The position numbers and the translations under genes were made by a program. Positions 42,507 to 51,260 of a DNA stretch of 64,000 nucleotides are shown here, piece by piece (the first letter of the stretch is position 1; each line of letters begins with the position of its first letter). Origin of the DNA: Paenibacillus lutrae (GTDB lineage: Bacteria; Bacillota; Bacilli; Paenibacillales; NBRC-103111); assembly GCF_009757775.1 (NCBI RefSeq), contig NZ_RHLK01000012.1, positions 1 to 64,000 on the forward strand, written 5' to 3'. The notes under the pieces were generated by a model. That model ran no database searches. It was given only the letters and a program-made list of their open reading frames with translations, and had not been told where the DNA came from.

Positions 42507-42656
42507 CTGTTTTTCCATCCAGATATGCAGGTATCGTTCTACAGGTAACGTTCTATTAGAGCGCTAGAAGCGGTATGGGGAAGCTAAGCCGCGCACACGA
42601 CCCGGGCAAGATTGTAGCGAAGCTTAAGTAACCGGAATTCAGAGAGGGGAATGAAA

Positions 42657-43433
42657 ATGAGTGCTCCGCTGCTTGAGGTTGGACGATTAAACAAAGTATT
42701 CGAGACGAAGAAAGGCAGGGTCCACGCGCTCCACAACATTGACCTGGCCATAAAAGAGGGCGAATTTATTACGGTCATCGGTCCAAGCGGCTGCGGCAAA
42801 AGCACCCTGCTCAAAATTGCGGCAGGTCTGGACACGGATTACGAAGGAGAGGTCCGGCTCAGCGGGGAGAAGGTGACAGGTCCGGGGATTGATAAAGGCT
42901 TTATATTTCAGGAGCCCAGGCTGTTTCCCTGGTTAACCGTGGAGAAGAACATCGCGGCGGACCTGTCGTTAAAAAAACCGGAAGTCCGCCAGAAGGTGGA
43001 TAACCTGATTGAACTTGTAAAGCTGACCGGCTTCGAAAAGGCTTATCCCCGCGAATTGTCCGGAGGGATGGCTCAGCGGGTCTCCATTGCAAGAGCACTT
43101 CTCCGGAATCCGAAAATCTTGCTGCTGGATGAGCCTTTCGGGGCGCTGGATGCTTTTACGAGAGCGCATATGCAGGAAGTGCTGCTGGATATCTGGCAGG
43201 CTAACAAGACGACGATGGTCTTCGTCACTCACGATATTGACGAGGCGATCTTTCTCGCGAACCGGGTCGTCATTCTTAAACCGCGTCCCGGGGCTATCAA
43301 GAATATTATCCCTGTTGATCTGCCGTTCCCCCGTAAAAAAGCGAGTACGTCGTTTCAGGAGATCCGCTACAAAATTTTAAGTGAATTTGAGAAGCTTGAT
43401 GAGCTTGAACTGGTGGAGAGCGCAGGGATTTGA
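42657..43433 (+). CDS. Sulfonate/nitrate/taurine-type ABC transporter ATP-binding protein
   Basis: 258 residues with a complete nucleotide-binding domain: Walker [11 protein letters not shown]-loop FQEPRLFPW, signature LSGGMAQR, Walker [14 protein letters not shown] and H-loop TVFVTHD-like VFVTHD. This is the SsuB/TauB branch. AGAGGGG is seven bases before the ATG at 42657 (the ATG at 42651 is too close). First gene of an operon with two permeases, a binding protein, and a flavoprotein/ferredoxin pair. Confidence 0.92.
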   Translation: MSAPLLEVGRLNKVFETKKGRVHALHNIDLAIKEGEFITVIGPSGCGKSTLLKIAAGLDTDYEGEVRLSGEKVTGPGIDKGFIFQEPRLFPWLTVEKNIAADLSLKKPEVRQKVDNLIELVKLTGFEKAYPRELSGGMAQRVSIARALLRNPKILLLDEPFGALDAFTRAHMQEVLLDIWQANKTTMVFVTHDIDEAIFLANRVVILKPRPGAIKNIIPVDLPFPRKKASTSFQEIRYKILSEFEKLDELELVESAGI

Positions 43434-43454
43434 GAACGCTGGGGGTGAAATGGA

Positions 43455-44318
43455 ATGAGCAAACCGCTCGAAGTTCTGGCAGCGGAAGTTTCCGCGGCAG
43501 GTAACCCTGCCATACATAGGGGAGGCGGGGCGCATGGAGGAAGTAAGCGCAGGCGGAAGCTGGAATCCCTGTGGATCGGAGCGCTGCTTCCCGTCACCGT
43601 GCTGGTCGCCTGGCAGCTGCTGGGAGATGCCGGTTATATCTCCCGGCTGCTTTTTCCGACACCGCTGACGATTGCGAAGTCTTTTCGCACCTTGGTGGAA
43701 ACGGGCGTGCTTGCCGAGAATTTAGGCATCAGCCTGGTGCGGACAGCGGCCGGGTTCGGGATCGGCGGCGGTGCCGGGCTGCTGCTCGGTTTACTGGTCG
43801 GGTTTTTCCGCAGAACGGAAAAACTCCTGGACCCGTCCGTGCAAATGCTCCGGATGATTCCGCATCTTGCAATCGCCCCGCTGCTTATTCTCTGGTTCGG
43901 GTTCGGAGAATCCTCCAAGATTCTGCTGATCGCCAAGGGAGCGTTCTTTCCGCTTTATATTCATACTTTTCTCGGGATCCGCGGCGTGGATAAGAAACTG
44001 TTCGAGGTAGCCAAGGTGCTCGGCTTCAGTGCCTACAAACAGATCATCCGGCTAGTCCTGCCCGCAGCCCTGCCTCATATCCTGCTTGGCGTGAGGATCT
44101 CACTCGGGATCGCGTGGCTGGGGCTTGTAGTAGCCGAATTGATGGGAGCGACATCGGGTCTGGGATATCTGATGTCGGAAGCCCGTCAGGTTAACAAGAC
44201 ATCCGTAGTCTTCGTCGCCATTATCTTATTTGCCCTAATCGGCAAAGCCGCTGATTCACTCGTTCGTCTGCTGGAACGACGTCTGCTCCAGTGGCGGGAC
44301 AGCTACGAAGGGAAATAA
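43455..44318 (+). CDS. Sulfonate-type ABC transporter permease, copy 1
   Basis: 287 residues with six membrane helices and the BPD_transp_1 loop (GIRGVDKKLFEVAKVLGF...LPAALPHIL) of SsuC/TauC/NrtB proteins. A 40-residue polar N-terminus precedes the first helix. It is followed after 16 bases by a second permease of the same type; the two share the stretches LAIAPLLILWFGFGE, GAFFPLYI, FLGIR and RLLQWRDSYEG almost unchanged. Together they may form a heterodimeric channel rather than the usual homodimer. Confidence 0.9.
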   Translation: MSKPLEVLAAEVSAAGNPAIHRGGGAHGGSKRRRKLESLWIGALLPVTVLVAWQLLGDAGYISRLLFPTPLTIAKSFRTLVETGVLAENLGISLVRTAAGFGIGGGAGLLLGLLVGFFRRTEKLLDPSVQMLRMIPHLAIAPLLILWFGFGESSKILLIAKGAFFPLYIHTFLGIRGVDKKLFEVAKVLGFSAYKQIIRLVLPAALPHILLGVRISLGIAWLGLVVAELMGATSGLGYLMSEARQVNKTSVVFVAIILFALIGKAADSLVRLLERRLLQWRDSYEGK

Positions 44319-44334
44319 AGGAGAAGATTGACTC

Positions 44335-45180
44335 ATGAGCCATTCAGCCGATGTGCTTCATCATTCATCCGTTCCCGCCAAAGGTGCTGCAAAGGTACGC
44401 CAGTGGGCGGCTTTCAGGCAGAAATTTTCGGATTTTGCAGCCGGTGCTCTGGTTCCGGCGCTGCTCCTTATCGTCTGGCAGTTGGCGGGAAACCTGGGAC
44501 TTATTTCGACGTTCTTTCTGCCCACACCGCTTATGATCGCAGAAGCCTTCAAGAATTTGACTGTAACGGGCGAGCTGTCCGGGCATTTGGGGATTAGTGT
44601 AAGCCGGGCCGCCTCGGGTTTCGCGGCGGGAGGCACGCTGGGCCTCCTGCTCGGCATAGCGGCAGGTTACTTCCGCCGGGTAGAGCAAGTGTTTGATCCG
44701 ACGCTCCAAATGATCCGGCTGGTGCCTCATCTGGCCATTGCGCCCCTGGTCATTCTGTGGTTCGGATTCGGGGAAACATCCAAAATGGTCATTATTGCAA
44801 GCGGTGCGTTCTTCCCGCTGTATATCAATACGTTCCTCGGTATCCGCAGCGTAGACAACAAGCTGTTCGAAGTATCTCAAGTTCTGCAGTTCAGCCGCTA
44901 CAAACAAATGGTCCGGGTTATCCTGCCTTCCTCACTGCCGCAGATTCTGATCGGCCTGAGGCTCTCTCTGGCCGTATCCTGGCTCGGCCTGGTCGTGGCG
45001 GAGCTGATCGGCTCCCAATCCGGCATCGGATTCCTCATTAATTTTGCCAAACAGAATTCAACGACGGAAGTTATCTTTGTAGGCGTCCTGCTATTTGCAG
45101 TTGTAGGCAAAATCGTGGATTCTTTTGTCCGGATTCTGGAGCACAGGCTGCTTCAGTGGCGGGACAGCTACGAGGGATAA
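44335..45180 (+). CDS. Sulfonate-type ABC transporter permease, copy 2
   Basis: 281 residues, six membrane helices, same SsuC/TauC family and clearly a tandem duplicate of the preceding gene, including the identical C-terminal LLQWRDSYEG. The conserved loop reads GIRSVDNKLFEVSQVLQFSRYKQ. AGGAG lies before the ATG. Retention of both copies in one operon suggests paired use. The binding-protein gene follows after 100 bases. Confidence 0.9.
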   Translation: MSHSADVLHHSSVPAKGAAKVRQWAAFRQKFSDFAAGALVPALLLIVWQLAGNLGLISTFFLPTPLMIAEAFKNLTVTGELSGHLGISVSRAASGFAAGGTLGLLLGIAAGYFRRVEQVFDPTLQMIRLVPHLAIAPLVILWFGFGETSKMVIIASGAFFPLYINTFLGIRSVDNKLFEVSQVLQFSRYKQMVRVILPSSLPQILIGLRLSLAVSWLGLVVAELIGSQSGIGFLINFAKQNSTTEVIFVGVLLFAVVGKIVDSFVRILEHRLLQWRDSYEG

Positions 45181-45280
45181 ACAGGGTATTTGCGTAATGG
45201 CGCTCATCAAATTGGAATCAGATGAGTCGGGCCGAAGGAATGAGAATTGGAGATTGATATAGAAAAGGGGACTGAACAAA

Positions 45281-46291
45281 ATGGGCAAACTTGCGCAAAA
45301 AAAGACGTCATTCAAGCTGAGCACCATTCTCGCGCTGATATCGCTGGTCTTACTTGCTGCTGCATGCGGCAAGGCGGAAGCGGACCCTACAGGAGGACAA
45401 GAAGCGGGCAAAATCCCTTCTGTGCTGAGAATCGGCTATATCGGTTCTACCAAGCTTAATCTGCCCGGCGGGGCAGAAGGCTGGGGTTTCTATACAGGGA
45501 TTACGAAGCAGGAACTGCAGAAATATGGGATAACGGACGTGCAGTTTGTCGGCTTCCCGAGCGGTCCCGATCTCAGTGAATCGCTGATCAGCGGAAGAAT
45601 CGACATCGGCTCTCTGGGAGATACGCCTGCTGTTCTGGCCAAGTCTGCGGGGGCTCCTTCCAAGTTGATTACACTGAATGCAGCCAACAGCAACGCGTTT
45701 ATTCTAGCCAAAAAGGGCGGTCCCGCAAGCCTTGCGGAGCTTAAAGGCAAGAAGCTGTCCGTGAAAAAAGGGTCCTATATGCACCGTTATGTGGCCGGCC
45801 TTTTAAAGGAACAGGGCATCAAGGACGTCCAACTGATCCATTTGCTCGATGAGGACGCGGATGCGGCGCTGGTGCGCGGCGAGGTCGATGCGATTGCCAC
45901 TACAGAGGTTCGCGGTCTCAAAATGATCCCGCAGGGCTATCCGGTGCTGGATGAAGCACTTAAGGATCATCCCGATCTCGTCGGTGGAAGCATAACGGTC
46001 GTATCGGAAAGTTACCTGAAGAAATTCCCGGATCTTCCGAAAGTATGGAACGATTTGCGGGTGAAGGCGCTGGAAGACCTTCAAACCAAAGAAGAGGATT
46101 ATTATGCGTTTCTCGTAGAGAATACGGGGAATTCGCTGGAGCTGGTTCGCAAGACGAGTGCCATAAGCCGCATCCAGAAAGAAACGTTTACGGATAAGGG
46201 GCTTCAGCAGTTGGAAGCGGCCAAAGATTTTCTGGTCAGTGATAAGCTCGCGGAAAATGACTTTTCCATAGAAGAATGGATTGCGAAATAA
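45281..46291 (+). CDS. Sulfonate-type ABC transporter substrate-binding lipoprotein
   Basis: 336 residues. Lipoprotein signal with lipobox LAAAC (Cys near residue 29), then a type-2 periplasmic-binding fold of the SsuA/TauA/NrtA kind: LRIGYIGSTKLN, SLISGRIDIGSLGDTPAVLAKSAG, LKGKKLSVKKGSYMHRYVAGLLKEQG. The GDTPAVLA segment is the usual ligand loop of sulfonate-binding members. The actual ligand is not deducible. AAAGGGG precedes the ATG. Confidence 0.9.
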   Translation: MGKLAQKKTSFKLSTILALISLVLLAAACGKAEADPTGGQEAGKIPSVLRIGYIGSTKLNLPGGAEGWGFYTGITKQELQKYGITDVQFVGFPSGPDLSESLISGRIDIGSLGDTPAVLAKSAGAPSKLITLNAANSNAFILAKKGGPASLAELKGKKLSVKKGSYMHRYVAGLLKEQGIKDVQLIHLLDEDADAALVRGEVDAIATTEVRGLKMIPQGYPVLDEALKDHPDLVGGSITVVSESYLKKFPDLPKVWNDLRVKALEDLQTKEEDYYAFLVENTGNSLELVRKTSAISRIQKETFTDKGLQQLEAAKDFLVSDKLAENDFSIEEWIAK

Positions 46292-46355
46292 AGAAGAGGA
46301 ACAAGCAGAGGAAGCCGTGAGAAGAATAGGCTGACAGGAGATAGGGGGAAGTGCA

Positions 46356-48086
46356 ATGAGTCAAAAGCAGCCTCTGCGGCTGACAGCAGATGTGCTCGTT
46401 ATCGGGGGCGGTCCCGCAGGCGCGTGGGCGGCATGGAGCGCCGCCTCTCAGGGAGCACGCGTCATTCTGGCGGATAAGGGATTTCTCGGAACAAGCGGGG
46501 CTACAGCTCCAGGCGGGACCAACCTGCTGTACCTTCCAAGAGATCCGGTTCTTAGAGAAGAAGCGGTACAGAAGCGGATGAAGGGCGGAGGTTACTTGTC
46601 GGAGCCCGAATGGATTCACCGGGTCCTCGATCAGGTCTATGAGAGCCTGGAGCTGGTCGAATCTTGGGGTTACCCTTTCCGCAGGAACGAAGAAGGTGTG
46701 CCGATGCGCGATCATCTGCAGGGCCCGGAATATATGAAGCTGATGCGGCGGGCCGTCATTAAAGCAGGCGTGAGAATTCTGGACCAGTCCCCGGCCCTGG
46801 AACTGCTTACGGATGAGCACGGCGCGGGAGGGGCAAGAGGGATCTGCCGTCTGGATGACCGGGACTGGGAAGTAAGGGCCGATGCGGTGGTCATTGCGAC
46901 CGGCGGCTGTGCTTTCCTCAGCAAAGGCCTGGGCTGCAACGTGCTCACCGGAGACGGCCTGCTGATGGCGGCCGAGCTTGGCGTGGAGCTGTCCGGAATG
47001 GAGTTTAGCCGCCAGTACGCCCCGAGCGCCGCATTCGGCACGAATACGCGCGGCAGGCTGCTGAACTGGGCGACTTACAGCACAGAAGACGGCACGATTC
47101 TGCACAGTGAAGGTCCCCGGCCGCACGACTTCCTCCCGCGGATGCTGAGCCAAGGCCCGGTGTACGCGGTTATGGATAAAGCGGACACACCGGAGAAGCG
47201 CGCGATTCTCAGACAGTCGCATGCGATCTTCTTCCTTCCGCTGGACCGCGCGGGTCTCGATCCGTTCACGCAGCGGTTTCCGCTGACTTTGCGGTACGAG
47301 GGCACGGTACGCGGTACAGGCGGCATCCGCCTGACGGGCGATGACTGCGGCACGACCGTGGCGGGCCTATACGCTGCCGGCGATGCCGCGACGCGCGAGC
47401 GTGTGACCGGCGGGCAGTCCGGCGGCGGGGCGTTCAACGCCTCGTGGGCAATCTCGTCGGGAACATGGTCGGGCAAATCCGCCGCGCAGTATGCCTTGAA
47501 GCTCGGCGCCAAGGCGCTGCTGCGCGAGCTGAAGCCCGCAGGCGGAGCGGGCATCGTGCCGGCGGCTTCCGCCGGCGGGCAGACAGCGGATGCGGCGGAG
47601 CTCATCCGCGCCGTGCAGGCGGAAGTGTTCCCGCTGCACATCAATTACTTCCGCAGCGAACCCGTGCTGCGGGAATCTCTCCAGCGGCTCCACGGGTTGT
47701 GGCCGCTGGCGGAAGCGCTGGCCCCGTCTGGAGCGGGCCAGCGGGTACGCGCCCGCGAAGCCGCGGCGCTGGTGGCAAGTGCCCGCTGGATACATACAGC
47801 GGCTCTTGCCCGCCGCGAGACGCGGGGGATGCACACGCTTGCGGAGTATCCGCAGGCGGACCCGGCGATGCAGCGGCGGCTGCTCGTCTCCGGGCTGGAT
47901 GTCATTCATGCTTCCTTTGAGAACAAGGAAGCTGTCCCGGCAGCGAGCAGCCCCGCTGCGGTTCCGGTTGATCGTGCTCCTTTGCACAGGGCATCGCTGG
48001 AGATCCGGAGCGGGAGCAAATCGGAGGCCCGCGCGGATTCGGTCCAGAATCCGGGTGCCTCATGGAAGGAAGTGACCCAGGGATGA
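46356..48086 (+). CDS. FAD-dependent oxidoreductase, fumarate-reductase/adenylylsulfate-reductase-alpha-like
   Basis: 576 residues. N-terminal FAD-binding VIGGGPAGAWAAW (residues 15-27) with a later VVIATGGCAFLS and the closing GLYAAGDAATRERVTGGQSGGGAFNA region, the pattern of the fumarate reductase/succinate dehydrogenase/AprA flavoprotein superfamily. The gene directly downstream overlaps it by four bases (ATGA) and encodes a two-cluster ferredoxin of the size of AprB, which makes an AprBA-like complex the best comparison. The 3' third is very GC-rich. Position behind a sulfonate-type importer points to organosulfur redox chemistry, but the reaction is not known. Confidence 0.8.
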   Translation: MSQKQPLRLTADVLVIGGGPAGAWAAWSAASQGARVILADKGFLGTSGATAPGGTNLLYLPRDPVLREEAVQKRMKGGGYLSEPEWIHRVLDQVYESLELVESWGYPFRRNEEGVPMRDHLQGPEYMKLMRRAVIKAGVRILDQSPALELLTDEHGAGGARGICRLDDRDWEVRADAVVIATGGCAFLSKGLGCNVLTGDGLLMAAELGVELSGMEFSRQYAPSAAFGTNTRGRLLNWATYSTEDGTILHSEGPRPHDFLPRMLSQGPVYAVMDKADTPEKRAILRQSHAIFFLPLDRAGLDPFTQRFPLTLRYEGTVRGTGGIRLTGDDCGTTVAGLYAAGDAATRERVTGGQSGGGAFNASWAISSGTWSGKSAAQYALKLGAKALLRELKPAGGAGIVPAASAGGQTADAAELIRAVQAEVFPLHINYFRSEPVLRESLQRLHGLWPLAEALAPSGAGQRVRAREAAALVASARWIHTAALARRETRGMHTLAEYPQADPAMQRRLLVSGLDVIHASFENKEAVPAASSPAAVPVDRAPLHRASLEIRSGSKSEARADSVQNPGASWKEVTQG

Positions 48087-48469
48087 TTGAACTCGTGAGC
48101 GCCTCGCGCTGCGTGGAATGCGGCATATGCGTCAAAGTCTGCCCCACGAATGTGTTCGACGAGGGACCTGACCGCATTCCGGTCATTGCCCGGCAGGATG
48201 ATTGCCAGACCTGCTATGTGTGCGAGGTCTATTGCCCTGCGGATGCCCTGTATGTTTCTCCATACGGCGATGTTCCCGGCGGCGCGGATGAGGAGAAACT
48301 GGCCGAGTCCGGTGTATTGGGAAGCTGGCGGGCATTGATCGGCTGGGGGCCGGGCAGGACCAAACTGGCCAAGATCGACACGACCCCGTTTATCGACCGG
48401 GTGCTGCCCGGCCAGCCTCCGCTTGCTCCCGGAGAAGCGGCTTTTATTCTTGCTTCGGACCCTGAATGA
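48083..48469 (+). CDS. Two-[4Fe-4S] ferredoxin, AprB-like subunit
   Basis: 128 residues. Two cluster motifs, CVECGICVKVCP (Cys10, 13, 16, 20) and CQTCYVCEVYCP (Cys41, 44, 47, 51), are separated by a 20-residue loop, followed by a 75-residue tail without cysteines. This layout and length match AprB-type electron-transfer subunits. Its ATG overlaps the TGA of the flavoprotein gene, so the two are translated together and most likely form one enzyme. Last gene of the ABC-redox operon; no clear terminator follows. Confidence 0.85.
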   Translation: MIELVSASRCVECGICVKVCPTNVFDEGPDRIPVIARQDDCQTCYVCEVYCPADALYVSPYGDVPGGADEEKLAESGVLGSWRALIGWGPGRTKLAKIDTTPFIDRVLPGQPPLAPGEAAFILASDPE

Positions 48470-48565
48470 CTGGAATCCAGCTCGTGTGTGAAGCCTTGAC
48501 CGGCTAAGATAGAGAGACCCCTAAAATGGAGTTTTATGTGAGATTATTTTGTGTATGAAAGAGTA

Positions 48566-48594
48566 TTGTCGAATCGAAATGGCCGTGCTATAAT
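48566..48594 (+). promoter_or_regulatory. Sigma-A promoter of ptsGHI
   Basis: TTGTCG at 48566-48571, 17-base spacer, TATAAT at 48589-48594; start near 48601, giving a leader of about 240 bases. Confidence 0.8.
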
Positions 48595-48630
48595 GACGGT
48601 GCTTAGGATTTATGACAACTGAACAGGCGA

Positions 48631-48661
48631 TATGCGCGTGTGACTGATTCGATCAGGCATG
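48631..48661 (+). promoter_or_regulatory. RAT (ribonucleic antiterminator) target of GlcT
   Basis: TGTGACTGATTCGATCAGGC fits the BglG-family RAT core (TGTnACTG...CAGGCA). Upper stem CTGAT/ATCAG around TCG, lower stem TATGC/GCATG. Its 3' side is shared with the 5' arm of the terminator that follows, so the two structures exclude each other. Confidence 0.85.
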
Positions 48662-48761
48662 AGCAAGGGAAAGAGAATGAATGGAAGCTGTCTCATTCGG
48701 GTTATATTAACCCTTATGAGATACGGATTCCGGCATCTCTTTTGCTGCTCATGCCTTTTTT
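48655..48761 (+). terminator. GlcT-controlled terminator in the ptsG leader
   Basis: GGCATGAGCA (48656-48665) pairs with TGCTCATGCC (48746-48755), continued by AAAGAGA/TCTCTTT, with an inner hairpin TCTCAT-GGGTTA/TAACCC-ATGAGA near 48691-48722, then TTTTTT. Confidence 0.85.
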
Positions 48762-48842
48762 GGTGTTTCGGGCTTGCCTGGGGCGTTGAATAATCCATAG
48801 ACAATCATTACCATCGAATACATCGAAAAGGAAGTGAAGCAC

Positions 48843-50912
48843 ATGTTAAAAGGCACGTTTGGTGCTCTTCAGCAAGTCGGTAAGGCCCTGATGCTTCCGG
48901 TTTCCATTCTTCCGGCCGCGGGTCTGCTTCTGGCATTAGGCGCGGCAATGAAGACACCGGATACGATTGAGCTGATGCCTTTTCTCAGCGCAAACGGCTT
49001 TCAAGTAGCCGCATCGCTGATGTCCAATGCCGGTGACATTATTTTCGGCAACCTGGCTTTGCTGTTCGCGATTGGTGTGGCAATCGGTCTGGCAGGCGGC
49101 GACGGTGTTGCCGGTATTGCAGCCACGATCGGCTACCTGATCATGAACGTGACGATGGGGGTCCTTGCAGGTGTAACCCCTTATTCACTGACTCTCAAAG
49201 ACCCGTCTTACGCCAGCGTGCTCGGCATTCCTACCCTACAAACCGGCGTATTCGGCGGTATCATTATGGGGGTCATAGCGGCGATGCTGTACAGGCGGTT
49301 TCATAATATCGAGCTGCCGTCCTATCTCGGATTTTTTGCCGGCAAACGTTTCGTGCCGATCATTACATCCTTGGCCGCTCTGGCGGCAGGCCTGATCCTG
49401 ATCTTTATCTGGCCTCCGGTCCAGCATGGCCTCAGCACGTTCTCCCGTTCCGTTCTCGACGCGAACCCGGTACTTGCTTCCTTTGTATTCGGAGTCGGCG
49501 TACGTTCCCTCATTCCGTTTGGTCTGCACCATATCTGGAACGCGCCATTCTGGTATGAATTTGGCCAATATACGGACGCTGCGGGTAATCTGATCCGCGG
49601 TGATATGAAGATCTTCTTCGCTCAGCTGAAAGACGGAGTGGAGCTGACCGCAGGTACGTTTATGAGCGGTAATTTCCCGTTCATGATGTTCGGTCTTCCG
49701 GCTGCGTGTCTCGCAATGTATCATGCGGCACGTCCGGAGAATAAGAAATTCATAGCAGGAATCATGGGTTCCGCGGCACTGACGGCATTCCTGACAGGGA
49801 TTACCGAGCCGATCGAGTTCTCGTTCTTGTTCGTTGCTCCTCTGCTCTACGTGTTCCACGCTTTGCTGGCAGGTCTGTCTTTTGCGATCATGACTCTGCT
49901 TCAAGTGAAGCTGGGTTTCTCCTTCTCAGGCGGCGCGATCGACTTCCTGCTGCTGGGTGTACTGCCTAACCGTACGCCGTGGTGGCTTGCAATTCTGGTA
50001 GGTCTCGTCTTCGCAGTCATTTATTATGTCGTGTTCCGCTTTGCGATTAAGAAGTTCAATCTGCTTACACCAGGCCGTGAAGCCGCTCAGGAAACGGATG
50101 GCGATACGGAAGGGAAGTCGTCCGCAGCTCCATCTGCTGCAGGCGCTGCAGGTTCGGCAGAGCTTCCAAGCAATATCCTAGCGGCCCTCGGCGGTGCGCC
50201 TAACATCTCGAATCTGGATGCTTGTATCACACGTTTGCGTGTACAAGTGAAGGATAAAGGTGAAGTGGACAAGGAGCGTTTGAAGAAACTTGGCGCTTCC
50301 GGCGTTCTTGAAGTGGGCAATAACATTCAGGCGATTTTCGGGACAAGATCCGATTCCCTCAAAAATCAGATCCAGGACGTTATGGCTGGACGCGTACCAA
50401 CCTCGGCTCCGGCTCCTGCAGTCGAGTCGGTGGGCACAGAGGGCAGTCATATTCTCGCAGAGGAGACGATTGTTGCCCCTGCTGACGGTGAACTGATGGA
50501 TATCACACTCGTTCCCGATGAAGTGTTCTCGCAGAAAATGACCGGTGACGGCTTTGCCATTCTGCCTAAGAACGGCACGATCGTGTCCCCGGTTAACGGT
50601 AAAATTTTCAACGTGTTCCCGAGCAAACATGCGATTGGCATCCAGTCGGACGGCGGCAAAGAACTGCTCGTTCATATTGGTGTCAACACGGTGAAACTGA
50701 AAGGCCAAGGCTTTGATGTTCTTGTGTCCGAAGGGGATATCGTGGAAGCGGGACAGCCGATCATGCAGGTGGATCTGGATTACGTCAAGGAACATGCGCC
50801 TTCGATTATTACGCCGGTAATCTTTACGAACCTGCCTGAGGGCACCGAAATCCGTTTGAACAAGCAAGGTGACGTGAAATCCGGGGAGAAGAATATCATT
50901 ACGCTGAAGTAA
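48843..50912 (+). CDS. ptsG: Glucose-specific PTS enzyme IICBA
   Basis: 689 residues, three domains in one chain: IIC membrane channel (about 1-410, with the GITEPIEFSF signature), IIB with phospho-Cys461 (LDACITRLRV), and IIA with phospho-His611 (LLVHIGVNTV) and its partner His596. It takes up and phosphorylates glucose with phosphate from HPr. AGGAAG supports the ATG at 48843 over the GTG at 48834. It is first in a ptsG-ptsH-ptsI operon under the GlcT RAT/terminator. Confidence 0.96.
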   Translation: MLKGTFGALQQVGKALMLPVSILPAAGLLLALGAAMKTPDTIELMPFLSANGFQVAASLMSNAGDIIFGNLALLFAIGVAIGLAGGDGVAGIAATIGYLIMNVTMGVLAGVTPYSLTLKDPSYASVLGIPTLQTGVFGGIIMGVIAAMLYRRFHNIELPSYLGFFAGKRFVPIITSLAALAAGLILIFIWPPVQHGLSTFSRSVLDANPVLASFVFGVGVRSLIPFGLHHIWNAPFWYEFGQYTDAAGNLIRGDMKIFFAQLKDGVELTAGTFMSGNFPFMMFGLPAACLAMYHAARPENKKFIAGIMGSAALTAFLTGITEPIEFSFLFVAPLLYVFHALLAGLSFAIMTLLQVKLGFSFSGGAIDFLLLGVLPNRTPWWLAILVGLVFAVIYYVVFRFAIKKFNLLTPGREAAQETDGDTEGKSSAAPSAAGAAGSAELPSNILAALGGAPNISNLDACITRLRVQVKDKGEVDKERLKKLGASGVLEVGNNIQAIFGTRSDSLKNQIQDVMAGRVPTSAPAPAVESVGTEGSHILAEETIVAPADGELMDITLVPDEVFSQKMTGDGFAILPKNGTIVSPVNGKIFNVFPSKHAIGIQSDGGKELLVHIGVNTVKLKGQGFDVLVSEGDIVEAGQPIMQVDLDYVKEHAPSIITPVIFTNLPEGTEIRLNKQGDVKSGEKNIITLK

Positions 50913-50987
50913 CCTTTTTCTAACTTCCTGATTTCGGTTAATATAGACAGAAGCAATTTAAATCCTATGAGCGGAGATGAATGAACC

Positions 50988-51260
50988 ATGGAAAAAACAT
51001 TTAAAGTCACGAGCGATACAGGAATTCACGCACGTCCGGCAACGGCTCTAGTTAATGCCTCTAATAAATTCAAGTCCAACGTATTCGCTGAAAGCAAAGG
51101 CAAGAAAGTTACGATGAAATCGATCCTGGGTGTGCTTTCCCTGGGTCTGGAAGAGAACGACATCCTTACTTTGTCGGCAGAGGGTGAAGATGCCGCTGAA
51201 GCGATCGCCGCGCTGGAAGAGATTATGATTAAAGAAGAGCTGGGCGAGCTTCATGCCTAA
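50988..51260 (+). CDS. ptsH: Phosphocarrier protein HPr
   Basis: 90 residues. The phospho-accepting histidine is in TGIHARPAT (His14, His15 in standard numbering), and the HPr-kinase site is Ser45 in [11 protein letters not shown] (Ser46 in standard numbering). HPr passes phosphate from enzyme I to sugar-specific EII proteins, and in its Ser-phosphorylated form it is the corepressor of CcpA, relevant to the cre site before cstA in this window. Its last eight bases overlap ptsI. Confidence 0.97.
   Translation: MEKTFKVTSDTGIHARPATALVNASNKFKSNVFAESKGKKVTMKSILGVLSLGLEENDILTLSAEGEDAAEAIAALEEIMIKEELGELHA

Larger units (their letters stand above)
42217..42656 (+). other. Intergenic region between glcT and the ABC operon
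   Basis: 440 bases holding the glcT terminator, a strong promoter, a short hairpin CTATTC/GAATAG, the 12-base palindrome CTAGTTAACTAG (42447-42458), a second terminator, and then 150 bases of unassigned leader. No protein gene was seen; no SAM riboswitch or T-box motif was found. Confidence 0.6.

Noticed and set aside
42217-42656. SAM (S-box) riboswitch or T-box before the sulfonate-type operon
   Set aside because: Searched for by eye because of the sulfur context; the conserved core sequences of either class are absent.
48567-48573. TGTCGAA, a Spo0A-box core, overlapping the ptsG -35
   Set aside because: A single 7-base match is expected several times in 64 kb by chance, and it is explained by the -35 element; no second box is nearby.
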